Shown here one piece after another: positions 43,477 through 51,798 of a stretch of 64,000 bases of DNA (position 1 is the first letter of the stretch; each line of letters opens with the position of its first letter). The stretch comes from Oceanirhabdus seepicola (GTDB taxonomy: Bacteria > Bacillota > Clostridia > Clostridiales > Clostridiaceae). The notes beneath the pieces are model-generated. The model was not told the origin of the DNA. It searched no databases and saw only the letters and a program-made list of their open reading frames with translations. The translations under genes were made by a program, and so were the position numbers. The DNA is taken from positions 1 through 64,000 of the forward strand of contig NZ_JAGSOJ010000004.1 of the NCBI RefSeq assembly GCF_023684385.1, written 5' to 3'.

Positions 43477-44358
43477 TTATTTATTTCTTTCTTTATCTCT
43501 ATTAAGTTCTTCCTGTGTGTAGTAAACAATACCTAACGCCCCTGGTCCTACATGAGTTCCTATAACTGGTCCAATGGAACATATATCCACAGCTTTTCCT
43601 ATATACTTCTCTATCATAGCAGCAAATTTTCTTGCCTCATCTTCACAATTTATATGATGAACAATAACCTCGCCAATACCAAATTCAGTAATATTATCAA
43701 TTAATTCATCTATCATTCTCTTAAGTGCTTTCTTTTTTGTTCTTACCTTATCCAGAGTGGTTGTCTTTCCATCAAGGACAGTAAGCACAGGTTTAATTTG
43801 AAGGATTGACCCTATAAGAGCACTTGCCGTTCCAATCCTACCACCTTTTTTAAGATATTCCAATGTGTCAGGCGAGAATACAAATTTACTTCTCTTAACG
43901 TTCTTCTCCGTTAACTTAATAACCTCTTTTAAAGATTTCCCTTCAGTCGCAGCTCTTGCAGCTGTTAGTGCAGCATATCCTAACTGCATACTATTTGATT
44001 TTGAATCAATAACCTCAATTTTGGCTTCTGGATAATTCTCTAGAACCATCTCCTTTACCATTAAAGCAGAATGATATGTTCCACTCATATCCGATGATAA
44101 AAATACCGCTACGACTTCATCGCCATTCTTTATGTGTTTTTCAAAAGTTCTATAAACCTCATCTATTGATGGTTGTGATGATTTAGGAAATACATTATAT
44201 TTATCAAGTAATGTATAAAATTCCTCATTTGTTATTTCACTTTCTTTATAAATATCATTATCAAAAGAAACACTTAGAGAAACAACATCAATCCCATATT
44301 CCTTCAACATCTCTTTTGGTATGTAACAAGTACTATCGGTTACTATTTTAATAGCCAT
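43477..44358 (-). CDS. DegV family fatty-acid-binding protein
   Basis: The 293-aa protein has the DegV features DSTCYIP at the N-terminus, SSDMSGTYHSA (about residue 90) and GPVIGTHVGPGALGI at the C-terminus. These line the fatty-acid pocket. In Gram-positive bacteria such proteins (FakB) present fatty acids to the kinase FakA for phosphorylation. No fakA is in this window. The ATG at 44358 has GGAGG 7 nt upstream. Confidence 0.93.
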   Translation of the reverse strand: MAIKIVTDSTCYIPKEMLKEYGIDVVSLSVSFDNDIYKESEITNEEFYTLLDKYNVFPKSSQPSIDEVYRTFEKHIKNGDEVVAVFLSSDMSGTYHSALMVKEMVLENYPEAKIEVIDSKSNSMQLGYAALTAARAATEGKSLKEVIKLTEKNVKRSKFVFSPDTLEYLKKGGRIGTASALIGSILQIKPVLTVLDGKTTTLDKVRTKKKALKRMIDELIDNITEFGIGEVIVHHINCEDEARKFAAMIEKYIGKAVDICSIGPVIGTHVGPGALGIVYYTQEELNRDKERNK

Positions 44359-44594
44359 CTTAAATCCTCCAAACCTAATCAACATTCATATATCCTATGT
44401 TTTATTTAATTCATTATACCATATTTTATTATTTTTTATACATATAGTTAGATATGCGTTTACTTCTTTTCATATCTTACTTAATTATATTTTCTCAATA
44501 ATTGTTGTAATTTATCCCCTCCCACCGCATTGTTTAACCAATACATTTATGCTATAATAAACCAATCTTACAATAACAATGAATGAGGAAGATT

Positions 44595-45011
44595 ATGAAA
44601 ATTGGAATTATTGATGGTCAAGGTGGAGGCATAGGAAAAACTATAGTCTCTAAGCTCAAGAGTAACTTTAAAGATGATATTGAAATCATCGCGCTAGGAA
44701 CGAATTCCCTAGCAACCTCAGCAATGTTAAAAGCAGGTGCTGACTATGGAGCAACAGGAGAAAATGCAATTATTGTGACCAGCAAAAAAATGGATGTACT
44801 AATTGGCCCTATTGCTATAATAAGCGCAAATTCCATGTTGGGAGAGATAAGTCCACTTATAGCCAATGCAATAAGTGATAGTTCTGCTGAAAAATTTCTT
44901 ATCCCCCTTAACAGATGTGGAATACACATTGTAGGAACAGAAGAAATTAGATTCAACACAATAATTGATTCTTTAATAAAAGATTTAACTAATTTTATAA
45001 AAAACAAATAA
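44595..45011 (+). CDS. DUF3842 family protein
   Basis: The 138-aa protein starts MKIGIIDGQGGGIGKTIVSK, a glycine-rich Rossmann-like loop. The further motifs ALGTNSLATSAMLKAGA, ATGENAI and a C-terminal NRCGIHIVGTEE define DUF3842, a clostridial family of unknown function. GAGGAA lies 4 nt before the chosen ATG; an ATG 12 nt earlier overlaps that site. A terminator with a stem AACCAC/GTGGTT (45025-45055) follows, then the metal-related genes. Confidence 0.9.
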   Translation: MKIGIIDGQGGGIGKTIVSKLKSNFKDDIEIIALGTNSLATSAMLKAGADYGATGENAIIVTSKKMDVLIGPIAIISANSMLGEISPLIANAISDSSAEKFLIPLNRCGIHIVGTEEIRFNTIIDSLIKDLTNFIKNK

Positions 45012-45024
45012 ACTATTTCAATAT

Positions 45025-45056
45025 AAACCACGAAGGTTTTCCTTTAGTGGTTTTTT
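45025..45056 (+). terminator. Terminator after the DUF3842 gene
   Basis: The stem ACCAC.AAGG/CCTT..GTGGT with a TTTT loop is followed by TTTTTT. It lies between the DUF3842 gene and the ribosome binding site of the next gene. Confidence 0.7.
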
Positions 45057-45082
45057 ATTGCAAAAAATGAGGAGGCTTTACT

Positions 45083-45922
45083 ATGAACAAGAAAAAAATA
45101 AGTATTTTAGTAGTTGTATTAATTGTATTAATAACATTCTCTGGTTGCATTAATAAAAAAGATATCCCTAATGAACCATCACTAAGCTCAGAAACTTCAA
45201 CTGGAACATTGATTTTACAAGCAAATGGTGAAGATTTCGTTAGACAAGGTTTCACGTCAAAAGATGGATGGAATATAGCATTCGATCATGTATATTTAAC
45301 TTTATCTGAAATATCTGCCTATCAACTTAAAGAAGATTACAATGCTGATGGTGGAACTCCAATCTCTTCAAATCCAACAATTAAATCAGCTAAATCGTAC
45401 ACTGTTGATTTAGCTGAAGGAGATGAGTCTGCTAATCTTATTAAAGTTGATGAACTTACAGCTCCTATTGGTTTTTATAATGCCCTTTCTTGGAATGTTA
45501 TAAAAGGAAATACTCCTGAATCAAAGGATATTTCATTATCAATTATTGGAGTTGGTAAAAAGAGCGGGGAAGAGATTCCTTTCAAACTTGATTTCACCTC
45601 TGAATTTTCTTTCTCTGCTGGTGAATATATAGGAGACGAGAGAAAAGGTTTCTTAGAAGAAGGTGAATCTGGAGAACTTGAAATGACTTTTCACTTTGAT
45701 CACATTTTTGGAGATGGTTCTCTTCCAATTGATGATTCAATGAACAAGGCTGCTCTTGGATTTGAACCATTACTTCAGTTTTTAACTGATGGTAATATTT
45801 CGGTTACAGAAGAATACCTAAAAAATTCACTGGATACTGAAGAATACAATAAAATCATTGATTTAATAGCTTCTCTTGGACATGTTGGCGAAGGCCATAC
45901 ACATGTAGAAATTATAAAATAA
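45083..45922 (+). CDS. Lipoprotein linked to CbiM-type metal uptake
   Basis: The 279-aa lipoprotein has lipobox FSGC (about Cys-22). It has conserved-looking blocks GEDFVRQGFTSKDGWNIAFD, HVYLTLSEISAY, YTVDLAEGDE, EMTFHFDHIFGDG and a His-rich end GHVGEGHTHVEI. The spread of His and Asp suggests metal binding outside the cell. I associate this protein type with cobalt/nickel uptake loci from memory of similar neighbourhoods. AGGAGG precedes the ATG. It is 12 nt upstream of the next gene. Confidence 0.7.
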   Translation: MNKKKISILVVVLIVLITFSGCINKKDIPNEPSLSSETSTGTLILQANGEDFVRQGFTSKDGWNIAFDHVYLTLSEISAYQLKEDYNADGGTPISSNPTIKSAKSYTVDLAEGDESANLIKVDELTAPIGFYNALSWNVIKGNTPESKDISLSIIGVGKKSGEEIPFKLDFTSEFSFSAGEYIGDERKGFLEEGESGELEMTFHFDHIFGDGSLPIDDSMNKAALGFEPLLQFLTDGNISVTEEYLKNSLDTEEYNKIIDLIASLGHVGEGHTHVEIIK

Positions 45923-45934
45923 AGGGGTTTACTA

Positions 45935-46381
45935 ATGAGAAAATTTAAAAATCACATATTATCCTTACTAGTATTATTATTATTGATAAATTCAACTGCT
46001 TACGCTCATGGAACTAAAATCAGTTGTGATGAAAAAAAAGTCTACTCCATAAAAGCAACTTTTGATGATGGCACTGAATTAAAAAATGCTCAAGTAATAA
46101 TCTTCTCCCCTAAAGACCCTAAAAACCCTTGGGGTAAGGGAGTAACAGATGATACTGGTAATTACGAATTCGTACCCGATACATCAATTGAAGGAAAATG
46201 GACAATCCAAATAAGACAGGCAGGCCATGGCGGAGTTATAAATATTGATACAACTACTAAAGGAAACAATTCTATTTCCAATGGCAATAATATGTCCACT
46301 TCCACTAAGATTATAGTAGTAATTAGTGTCGTTTGGGGATTCATTGGTACAGCCCTTTTCTTTTTAAGGAGGAAAAAATAA
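45935..46381 (+). CDS. Secreted, C-terminally anchored Ig-like protein of the metal locus (NikL/CbiL-like)
   Basis: The 148-aa protein has a signal peptide ending AYA, so the mature protein would begin with His (HGTKIS). A carboxypeptidase-regulatory-like beta domain follows (YSIKATFDDGTELKNAQVII, then GVTDDTGNYEFVP), then a membrane helix (about 122-143) and a basic end RRKK. This order matches small accessory proteins of NikMN/CbiMN systems that help load metal. It overlaps the cbiM start by 1 nt (TAATG), which couples them. Confidence 0.7.
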   Translation: MRKFKNHILSLLVLLLLINSTAYAHGTKISCDEKKVYSIKATFDDGTELKNAQVIIFSPKDPKNPWGKGVTDDTGNYEFVPDTSIEGKWTIQIRQAGHGGVINIDTTTKGNNSISNGNNMSTSTKIIVVISVVWGFIGTALFFLRRKK

Positions 46382-47004
46382 TGCATATACCTGATGGATT
46401 GCTCCCTCTATCCATATGTACTATTGGATACGGTGCTACTTCACTTATGCTGAGGAACTCATTCAAAGAACTAAGAAAAGCAAAAGATCTTACACAAATA
46501 CTCCCTAAAATATCAATGGTTACAGCAGCTTTTTTCATTGGAACGCTGATAAACATCCCCTTTCCTCCTACCAGTATTCATCCACTACTGGTGGGGCTAA
46601 GTGGTGTAATTTTAGGAGTGTATGCACCACTATCCATATTCATATCACTCCTATTTCAAGCAATCCTATTTAAACATGGTGGAATAACCACCTTAGGAGT
46701 AAATACTTTTATATTTTCACTACCAGCACTTATTTGTTATTGGAGTTATAATAAAATTAAAATTTTAAGAAATGAAAACCTTGAAATCTTGAAAAATTTC
46801 ATAATAGGTTCACTAAGCACCTTATTAAGTGTTCTTATATATTCACTCCTAATGGCAATTTATATTCCATCATATTATAACAGAGCCGCTGAGTTGAGTG
46901 CCCTAATTTTTCTTATAATAGCTCATATACCACTTGTACTAGTTGAAGGGTTGCTATTTGCATTTCTTCTTAAATCAAAAAAACTACAATCTGTAAGATT
47001 TTAA
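46381..47004 (+). CDS. cbiM: CbiM-type cobalt/nickel transport protein
   Basis: The 207-aa membrane protein starts MHIPDGLLP, the N-terminal loop that places His-2 in the metal path of CbiM/NikM S-components. About six helices follow, with FPPTSIHPLLVGLSGVILG as the central family block. AAGGAGG lies in the end of the preceding gene. CbiN, CbiQ and CbiO are not adjacent, so it would need an energising module encoded elsewhere or work alone. Confidence 0.9.
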   Translation: MHIPDGLLPLSICTIGYGATSLMLRNSFKELRKAKDLTQILPKISMVTAAFFIGTLINIPFPPTSIHPLLVGLSGVILGVYAPLSIFISLLFQAILFKHGGITTLGVNTFIFSLPALICYWSYNKIKILRNENLEILKNFIIGSLSTLLSVLIYSLLMAIYIPSYYNRAAELSALIFLIIAHIPLVLVEGLLFAFLLKSKKLQSVRF

Positions 47005-47036
47005 AACACCCTGGATGTTTTTTTATAAGGCGTGTG

Positions 47037-47175
47037 AAAATAAATAACAAGTCAAAGATACGAAGTATATTTTACAAAATATATCGAGTCGGATTCAGCT
47101 GAAAGTAGTATTTCAGTGGGTTCCGAGGATGAAATAGTTTGCAAAATACACGAGTATATTGACTTGTTATTTTAG
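47037..47175. repeat. Imperfect palindromic element, 14-bp perfect ends
   Basis: Ends AAATAACAAGTCAA (47042-47055) and TTGACTTGTTATTT (47159-47172) are perfect inverted copies. The middle contains TTCAGCTGAA and further paired segments. There is no ORF. A sequence like one end (AAATAACTTGTCAAAG) lies near 56528. It looks like a MITE-type element. Confidence 0.65.
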
Positions 47176-47275
47176 TATATACTTATTTTGTTTGATAAAA
47201 AATAAAATGTGATAGATTATTTATGACAGTTATTGTTATAATTATTAATAGAGATAAAACATAGGAGGTGTTAAG

Positions 47276-48523
47276 ATGAGTTGGTCTTCTTTAGATAATG
47301 CTGCCAAGATGTATGCTTCCCTACCATCAACAAGAGTAACCACATTATTTAGGGTTTCATCTGCATTAAATTTTCATGTAGATAAAAATATTCTTCAAAA
47401 AGCCTTGAACTCAACATTAGAACGTTTTCCTTATTTTAATGTATCTTTAAAGACAGGATTATTCTGGAGTTATTTTGATAAAAGTAATGAAAAGCTATTA
47501 GTGGAGGAAGAAAAATTCTATCCATGCATGAACTTGAATGTAAAAAAACATCATTTTCCTTTTAGAGTTCTCTATTTCAATAACAGAATATCTCTTGAAT
47601 TCACACATGCTTTGACAGATGGCACTGGTGCAATGATTTTTCTTCAATACCTACTCCAAGAATATTTAAAAATAAAAAACTTAATTCATAAAGACGTTTT
47701 AACTTATATTAATGATACTCCTACAAAAGGAGAGTTTGAGGATTCTTATAAAAAAAATTTTGATAGGAAGATTCCTACTAAACGAGTGAAAGTAAAAGCT
47801 TTTCATTTCCCTTTTAAACTCAGTGAAAAAGGTGTCTACCATATTGTAACAGGAATTTTACCCGTAAAAGATTTATTGATTAAATCCAAAGAATTTAACT
47901 GTTCATTAACTGAGTTGTTATGTGCTCTTTTTATTGACTCAATAATAGAGTTAATCGATAAAAATGGTTACAAAAAGAAACCTATAGCACTTAATATTCC
48001 GATTAATTTACGTTCAAAATTTTCGTCAAAAACCATGAACAATTTTTTTATTTCACTAACCCCTACAATCGATCCTAGATTAGGAGATTATACTTTAGAG
48101 GAAATAGTTGAATATATTCATAACTACATGAATCTAAATAACAACACAAAAGTTCTAAAACAATTGTTATGTAAAAATGTGCGTAGTGGAAATAATATAT
48201 TTTTAAGAATAATTCCTTCCTTTATTAAAGATTTGATAATGCCATTTGTTCATAGTAGTTTTGGAGAAGCAAACTATACTTCGGGTTTTTCTAATATGGG
48301 ACTTGTGAGACTTCCAATTGAAATGGAGCAACATATAGAAAGATTTGATGTTTATCCTCCTCCAAGCAGAGGAAACAAAATTAAAGTAACAGCTATAAGT
48401 TATAAAGATAACATACATATAACCTTTGGTAAGATGACATATAGAAAAGATCTTGAAGAAATATTTTTCTCAAAAATTCGAAAAATGAATATTCCTATAA
48501 AAATAGAAACAAATTACGTATAG
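47276..48523 (+). CDS. Acyltransferase of the condensation/alcohol acetyltransferase-like superfamily
   Basis: The 415-aa protein has the catalytic motif HALTDGTGA (HxxxDG; about residue 118) of the BAHD/condensation-domain and wax-ester-synthase superfamily. It shows the two-lobed pattern, with the second lobe having NIPINLRSKF and FSNMGLVRLP. The N-terminus SWSSLDNAAKMYASLPS is common to the clostridial members next to DUF6320 genes. AGGAGG precedes the ATG. It is 40 nt upstream of the zinc-ribbon gene, so they form an operon. Confidence 0.85.
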   Translation: MSWSSLDNAAKMYASLPSTRVTTLFRVSSALNFHVDKNILQKALNSTLERFPYFNVSLKTGLFWSYFDKSNEKLLVEEEKFYPCMNLNVKKHHFPFRVLYFNNRISLEFTHALTDGTGAMIFLQYLLQEYLKIKNLIHKDVLTYINDTPTKGEFEDSYKKNFDRKIPTKRVKVKAFHFPFKLSEKGVYHIVTGILPVKDLLIKSKEFNCSLTELLCALFIDSIIELIDKNGYKKKPIALNIPINLRSKFSSKTMNNFFISLTPTIDPRLGDYTLEEIVEYIHNYMNLNNNTKVLKQLLCKNVRSGNNIFLRIIPSFIKDLIMPFVHSSFGEANYTSGFSNMGLVRLPIEMEQHIERFDVYPPPSRGNKIKVTAISYKDNIHITFGKMTYRKDLEEIFFSKIRKMNIPIKIETNYV

Positions 48524-48563
48524 ATAAATTTTGTTTGTAAAACAACCTACAGGAGGTGTATAT

Positions 48564-49277
48564 ATGCCCTATTGTTCAAAATGCGGAGTGGAGACTGATT
48601 TCGGAGTGTATGAATGTCCGCTATGCAATTATCCTATTCCAAAAGATTTGGCTGATAAAAAAGAAAAAAAAATACTATTCCCAAAAGCTATAAATGTTCA
48701 TTCTGAAAAGGTAGCAGAGAGAAAAAAAGGAGCTTTCTTCATAATCTCCACAACACTAATTTCAATAATGCTTCTACTATCATTTATAGATTATAGTTTA
48801 TCCTATAATCTCACTTGGTCCAAATACAGCAGTATTTCAATGTTTTCAATTATTATTTATACATTTGTATTTTTAGGTTTTGGAAAAACATTTTTAATGT
48901 CATTAAACATTTGTTTCTTCAATACTCTAGCCATGCTGCTTATGTTCGACAGAGTAGACATAACAATGAGTTGGTCATTAATCTTTGGTTTACCTATAGT
49001 ATTACTACTATATTTAACTATAATATTATCTTACTTTATTATTAAAAATCTACCATCAAAAGGAGTTAATATTGCTGGTATAGTACTGGGGGCAATCACA
49101 GTATTTTGTTTGATCCTAGATATTATAATCACATTTAATATATTTAACACCCCAAAGATAACATGGTCACTTGGAATATTGGCTTCAGTTGGCCCATTAT
49201 CAATAGGCTTAATTCTACTTCATTATAAAATGCCTGAAAAAATGGAGATTTACTTAAAGAAAAAATTCCACCTGTAA
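48564..49277 (+). CDS. Zinc-ribbon membrane protein (DUF6320-like)
   Basis: The 237-aa protein starts with a zinc ribbon CSKCGVETDFGVYECPLC (CxxC-N11-CxxC), a cytoplasmic linker, and then about six membrane helices (residues about 55-225). The ATG at 48564 has AGGAGG 7 nt upstream and puts the ribbon at the N-terminus. It pairs with the acyltransferase gene, an arrangement I know from other clostridia; a role as membrane partner is inferred. Confidence 0.82.
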   Translation: MPYCSKCGVETDFGVYECPLCNYPIPKDLADKKEKKILFPKAINVHSEKVAERKKGAFFIISTTLISIMLLLSFIDYSLSYNLTWSKYSSISMFSIIIYTFVFLGFGKTFLMSLNICFFNTLAMLLMFDRVDITMSWSLIFGLPIVLLLYLTIILSYFIIKNLPSKGVNIAGIVLGAITVFCLILDIIITFNIFNTPKITWSLGILASVGPLSIGLILLHYKMPEKMEIYLKKKFHL

Positions 49278-49280
49278 AAA

Positions 49281-49302
49281 AAATCACGGCGAACCGTGAT
49301 TT
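49281..49302 (+). terminator. Terminator of the acyltransferase operon
   Basis: The perfect stem AAATCACGG/CCGTGATTT with a CGAA loop lies 4 nt after the zinc-ribbon gene stop. Confidence 0.75.
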
Positions 49303-49307
49303 AAAAC

Positions 49308-49558
49308 AAGTTGAGAGTGGTGAGTTGAGAATTGAGAACGATGGATGATTTTCACTTTGGTGAAAATCTACATCTTATTGTTCTTTAGAACAAGAGATTT
49401 ATACTCATTTTCTCTTGGATAAAATATTGTATTTAAAATACAAGGTTTCATATAAATGAAACGAGTAAAATCCTATTGTTCCTTGGACAATAGGATTAAA
49501 ATTTCTCGAAGAGAAATGTCAATCGTTCTCAACTCTCCATTCTCAACTCTCAACTACT
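49308..49558. repeat. Palindromic iteron-ended repeat, copy C
   Basis: It has the same layout as copies A and B but the 7-bp iterons are of the type GAGTTGA/GAGAATT/GAGAACG (left) and inverted (right). Inner hairpins are TTTTCAC/GTGAAAA, AATCCTATTG/CAATAGGATT and TTTCTC/GAGAAA. The core GATAAAATATTGTATTTAAA is shared with copy B. Confidence 0.8.
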
Positions 49559-49571
49559 CTTTTATATTTCA

Positions 49572-50945
49572 TTACGCAACTTCAATTTCAGTTTCATGCT
49601 TATCCTTTAAGTATCCTCTGAAATGGAACGCCATCACAGCAGTTAATATTATTGTTAAGAAATCTGCTGTTGGTTGTATTAATGCTACTCCGGTAATTCC
49701 AAATATATTAGGTAAAATTAATGCTGCTGGTATTAAGAATATACCCTGTCTTGCAACAGAAAGTGCCAATGCTTGCTTGCCTTTACCCAAAGCTTGGAAT
49801 AATACTGCATATACATTTTGAAATCCGAACAACGCAGTGAATAAACACATATATCTTAACATCATACTTCCAATTCTAATAACCTCTGGATCGGAACTAA
49901 ATACTCCTACTACTGCTGGTGCAAATGCAATTAATAATACTGAAGAGATTGTACAGAAAATTGTTGTCACCTTCAATGAATATTTAATTGCCCTATTAAG
50001 CTTTTTATATTTCTTAGCCCCGTAATTATAACCTGCCAGTGGTTGGAATCCTTGACTATATCCAAATACAACATATATTACAATGGACATTATTCTCAAA
50101 GTTATTCCTACTGACGCTACTGCTGCTGTTCCATATGGATTTGCAGCATTATTTATAAGTCCCATTGATAAACTTGATAATGCTTGTCTTGCAAAAGTTG
50201 CAATTCCAATTTGCATTACCTGAGCGTATATTCTTTTACTGAATGTGAAATTCTTAAGTGTAATTTTAACCGTACTCTTTCCTTTAAGGTAATATGAAAT
50301 AAGAAAGATAGTTGAGATACCCTGTCCTAACACAGTTGCCAGCGCTGCGCCTTTAACACCCATATCAAATACAAACATAAAGATTGGATCAAATACAATG
50401 TTTAATAAAGCTCCCATACTTATAGCTATCATACTATACTTAGGGCTTCCCTCTGCTCTTATCATATTGTTTAATGTCATATTTAATATAGTGAATGTTG
50501 CTCCTAAAATTAATATTCTACTGTAATCAAGAGCATAAACCATTACTTCATCTGAAGCACCAAATATTGTCAACAAATTATTCATAAATAGGAATCCAAA
50601 AACAGTGAAAAGCAACGCTACCACTATAGCTGTAAAGAATGTGGTTGACCCAGCCCTATTTGCCTCTTCCATATCTTGCTTACCCAACAACCTTGATATA
50701 TATGATGCTGCTCCCACACCAAACATCTGACCCACTGCAGAAATCAATATAAATAAGGGAAATGCCACCGCAACAGCTGCCATAGCCTCTGAACTGTTTA
50801 ACATTCCAACAAAATATGAATCTACTATATTGTAGATTGCTGATATCAACATTGCAATAATACCCGGTACCGCCAGTTTATTCAATGTTTTTTCTACATT
50901 TTCACTTTCAAATAATTGTCTTCTTTTGTCTTTACTTGCTTCCAT
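49572..50945 (-). CDS. MATE family efflux transporter
   Basis: The 457-aa membrane protein has twelve helices in two halves. It carries the family blocks PGIIAMLISAIYNIVDSYFVG at the N-terminus (quoted to 20: IIAMLISAIYNIVDSYFVG) and GYSQGFQPLAGYNYGAKKY in the second half. MATE pumps export drugs using Na+ or H+. AGGAGG lies before the ATG. It follows a TetR gene by 54 nt in the same direction, so they form an operon. Confidence 0.93.
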   Translation of the reverse strand: MEASKDKRRQLFESENVEKTLNKLAVPGIIAMLISAIYNIVDSYFVGMLNSSEAMAAVAVAFPLFILISAVGQMFGVGAASYISRLLGKQDMEEANRAGSTTFFTAIVVALLFTVFGFLFMNNLLTIFGASDEVMVYALDYSRILILGATFTILNMTLNNMIRAEGSPKYSMIAISMGALLNIVFDPIFMFVFDMGVKGAALATVLGQGISTIFLISYYLKGKSTVKITLKNFTFSKRIYAQVMQIGIATFARQALSSLSMGLINNAANPYGTAAVASVGITLRIMSIVIYVVFGYSQGFQPLAGYNYGAKKYKKLNRAIKYSLKVTTIFCTISSVLLIAFAPAVVGVFSSDPEVIRIGSMMLRYMCLFTALFGFQNVYAVLFQALGKGKQALALSVARQGIFLIPAALILPNIFGITGVALIQPTADFLTIILTAVMAFHFRGYLKDKHETEIEVA

Positions 50946-50999
50946 TAAAATCCCTCCTACATATCACTTCATTACTTTAATTTTTTACCTTTCATATTC

Positions 51000-51551
51000 C
51001 TAAAACAACATTTTCTCCACCATAAAATCAATAAACTCTAAATTTTTCTCATGCTCTTCTGACTTTTCATTAATCAGAAGAAAACTGTTATAAATAAGCG
51101 TCATACTTACTCTTTCATTAAATTCTTTCGCTTCATCACTTATCTCTTCGCAAGCGTTTATTATATCAATCACTTTATAAAGTACCCGCTCTCTTAGCTT
51201 GTTAAATACTACACCCTGCTCTGAGGTTCCTTTAAACATTTCACGACCAAGCCCTCTTCTATCTATCACATCTTTATATATAGTGACTAATACTTCTTTT
51301 ATCTTTTTTTTCCCAATTTCATTGCTATTAGATATTTTATCAACCTTTTCAAAAGTACTGTTCCAACTATCGGTTAATATTTTTCTATATAGTGTTTTTT
51401 TGTTTGGATAATAATTATATAATGTTCCAACGGCAATTCCTACATCCTTTGATATAGCTTTCATCTCAACCTTGTCGTATCCAAGTTTATAAAACAAGTT
51501 AAGTGCTGATTTATATATTTTCTCATCTAAATTTTTTATAATCTTTGGCAT
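51000..51551 (-). CDS. TetR family regulator of the MATE pump
   Basis: The 183-aa protein has a TetR helix-turn-helix at the N-terminus (SALNLFYKLGYDKVEMKAIS, then VGTLYNYYPNKKTLY) and a helical ligand domain. GGGG lies before the ATG. It is upstream of and co-directional with the MATE gene. Two TGAA-N6-TTCA sites in its leader fit autoregulation of the whole operon. Confidence 0.88.
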   Translation of the reverse strand: MPKIIKNLDEKIYKSALNLFYKLGYDKVEMKAISKDVGIAVGTLYNYYPNKKTLYRKILTDSWNSTFEKVDKISNSNEIGKKKIKEVLVTIYKDVIDRRGLGREMFKGTSEQGVVFNKLRERVLYKVIDIINACEEISDEAKEFNERVSMTLIYNSFLLINEKSEEHEKNLEFIDFMVEKMLF

Positions 51552-51596
51552 ATATTTCCCCTCATCATTTTTAATGTATTATTAAAATGTTTTTTA

Positions 51597-51677
51597 TGAA
51601 TCAATGTTCATTTAAATACTATGTATTCATACTACACTCAATAAACACAAAAGTCAACTTAAATGAATAACAGTTCA
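51597..51677. promoter_or_regulatory. Paired TGAA-N6-TTCA sites before tetR-MATE
   Basis: TGAATCAATGTTCA (51597-51610) and TGAATAACAGTTCA (51664-51677) share the half-sites TGAA and TTCA with 6-nt spacers. They flank the expected promoter of the TetR-MATE operon. Confidence 0.5.
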
Positions 51678-51720
51678 TAATAAATTCAAAAAATATTTTA
51701 CTGCACTATTCACAATTAAA

Positions 51721-51756
51721 AACTACCTCCACAGATTACTCTGTATGAGGTAGTAC
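51721..51756. terminator. Terminator of the twin-regulator operon
   Basis: The stem ACTACCTC/GAGGTAGT with inner ACAG/CTGT lies about 45 nt after the stop codon of the 367-aa regulator. Confidence 0.7.
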
Positions 51757-51798
51757 ATTATTTTATGTCTTAGTGATTGTTTTAAAAAAGCACACTAC

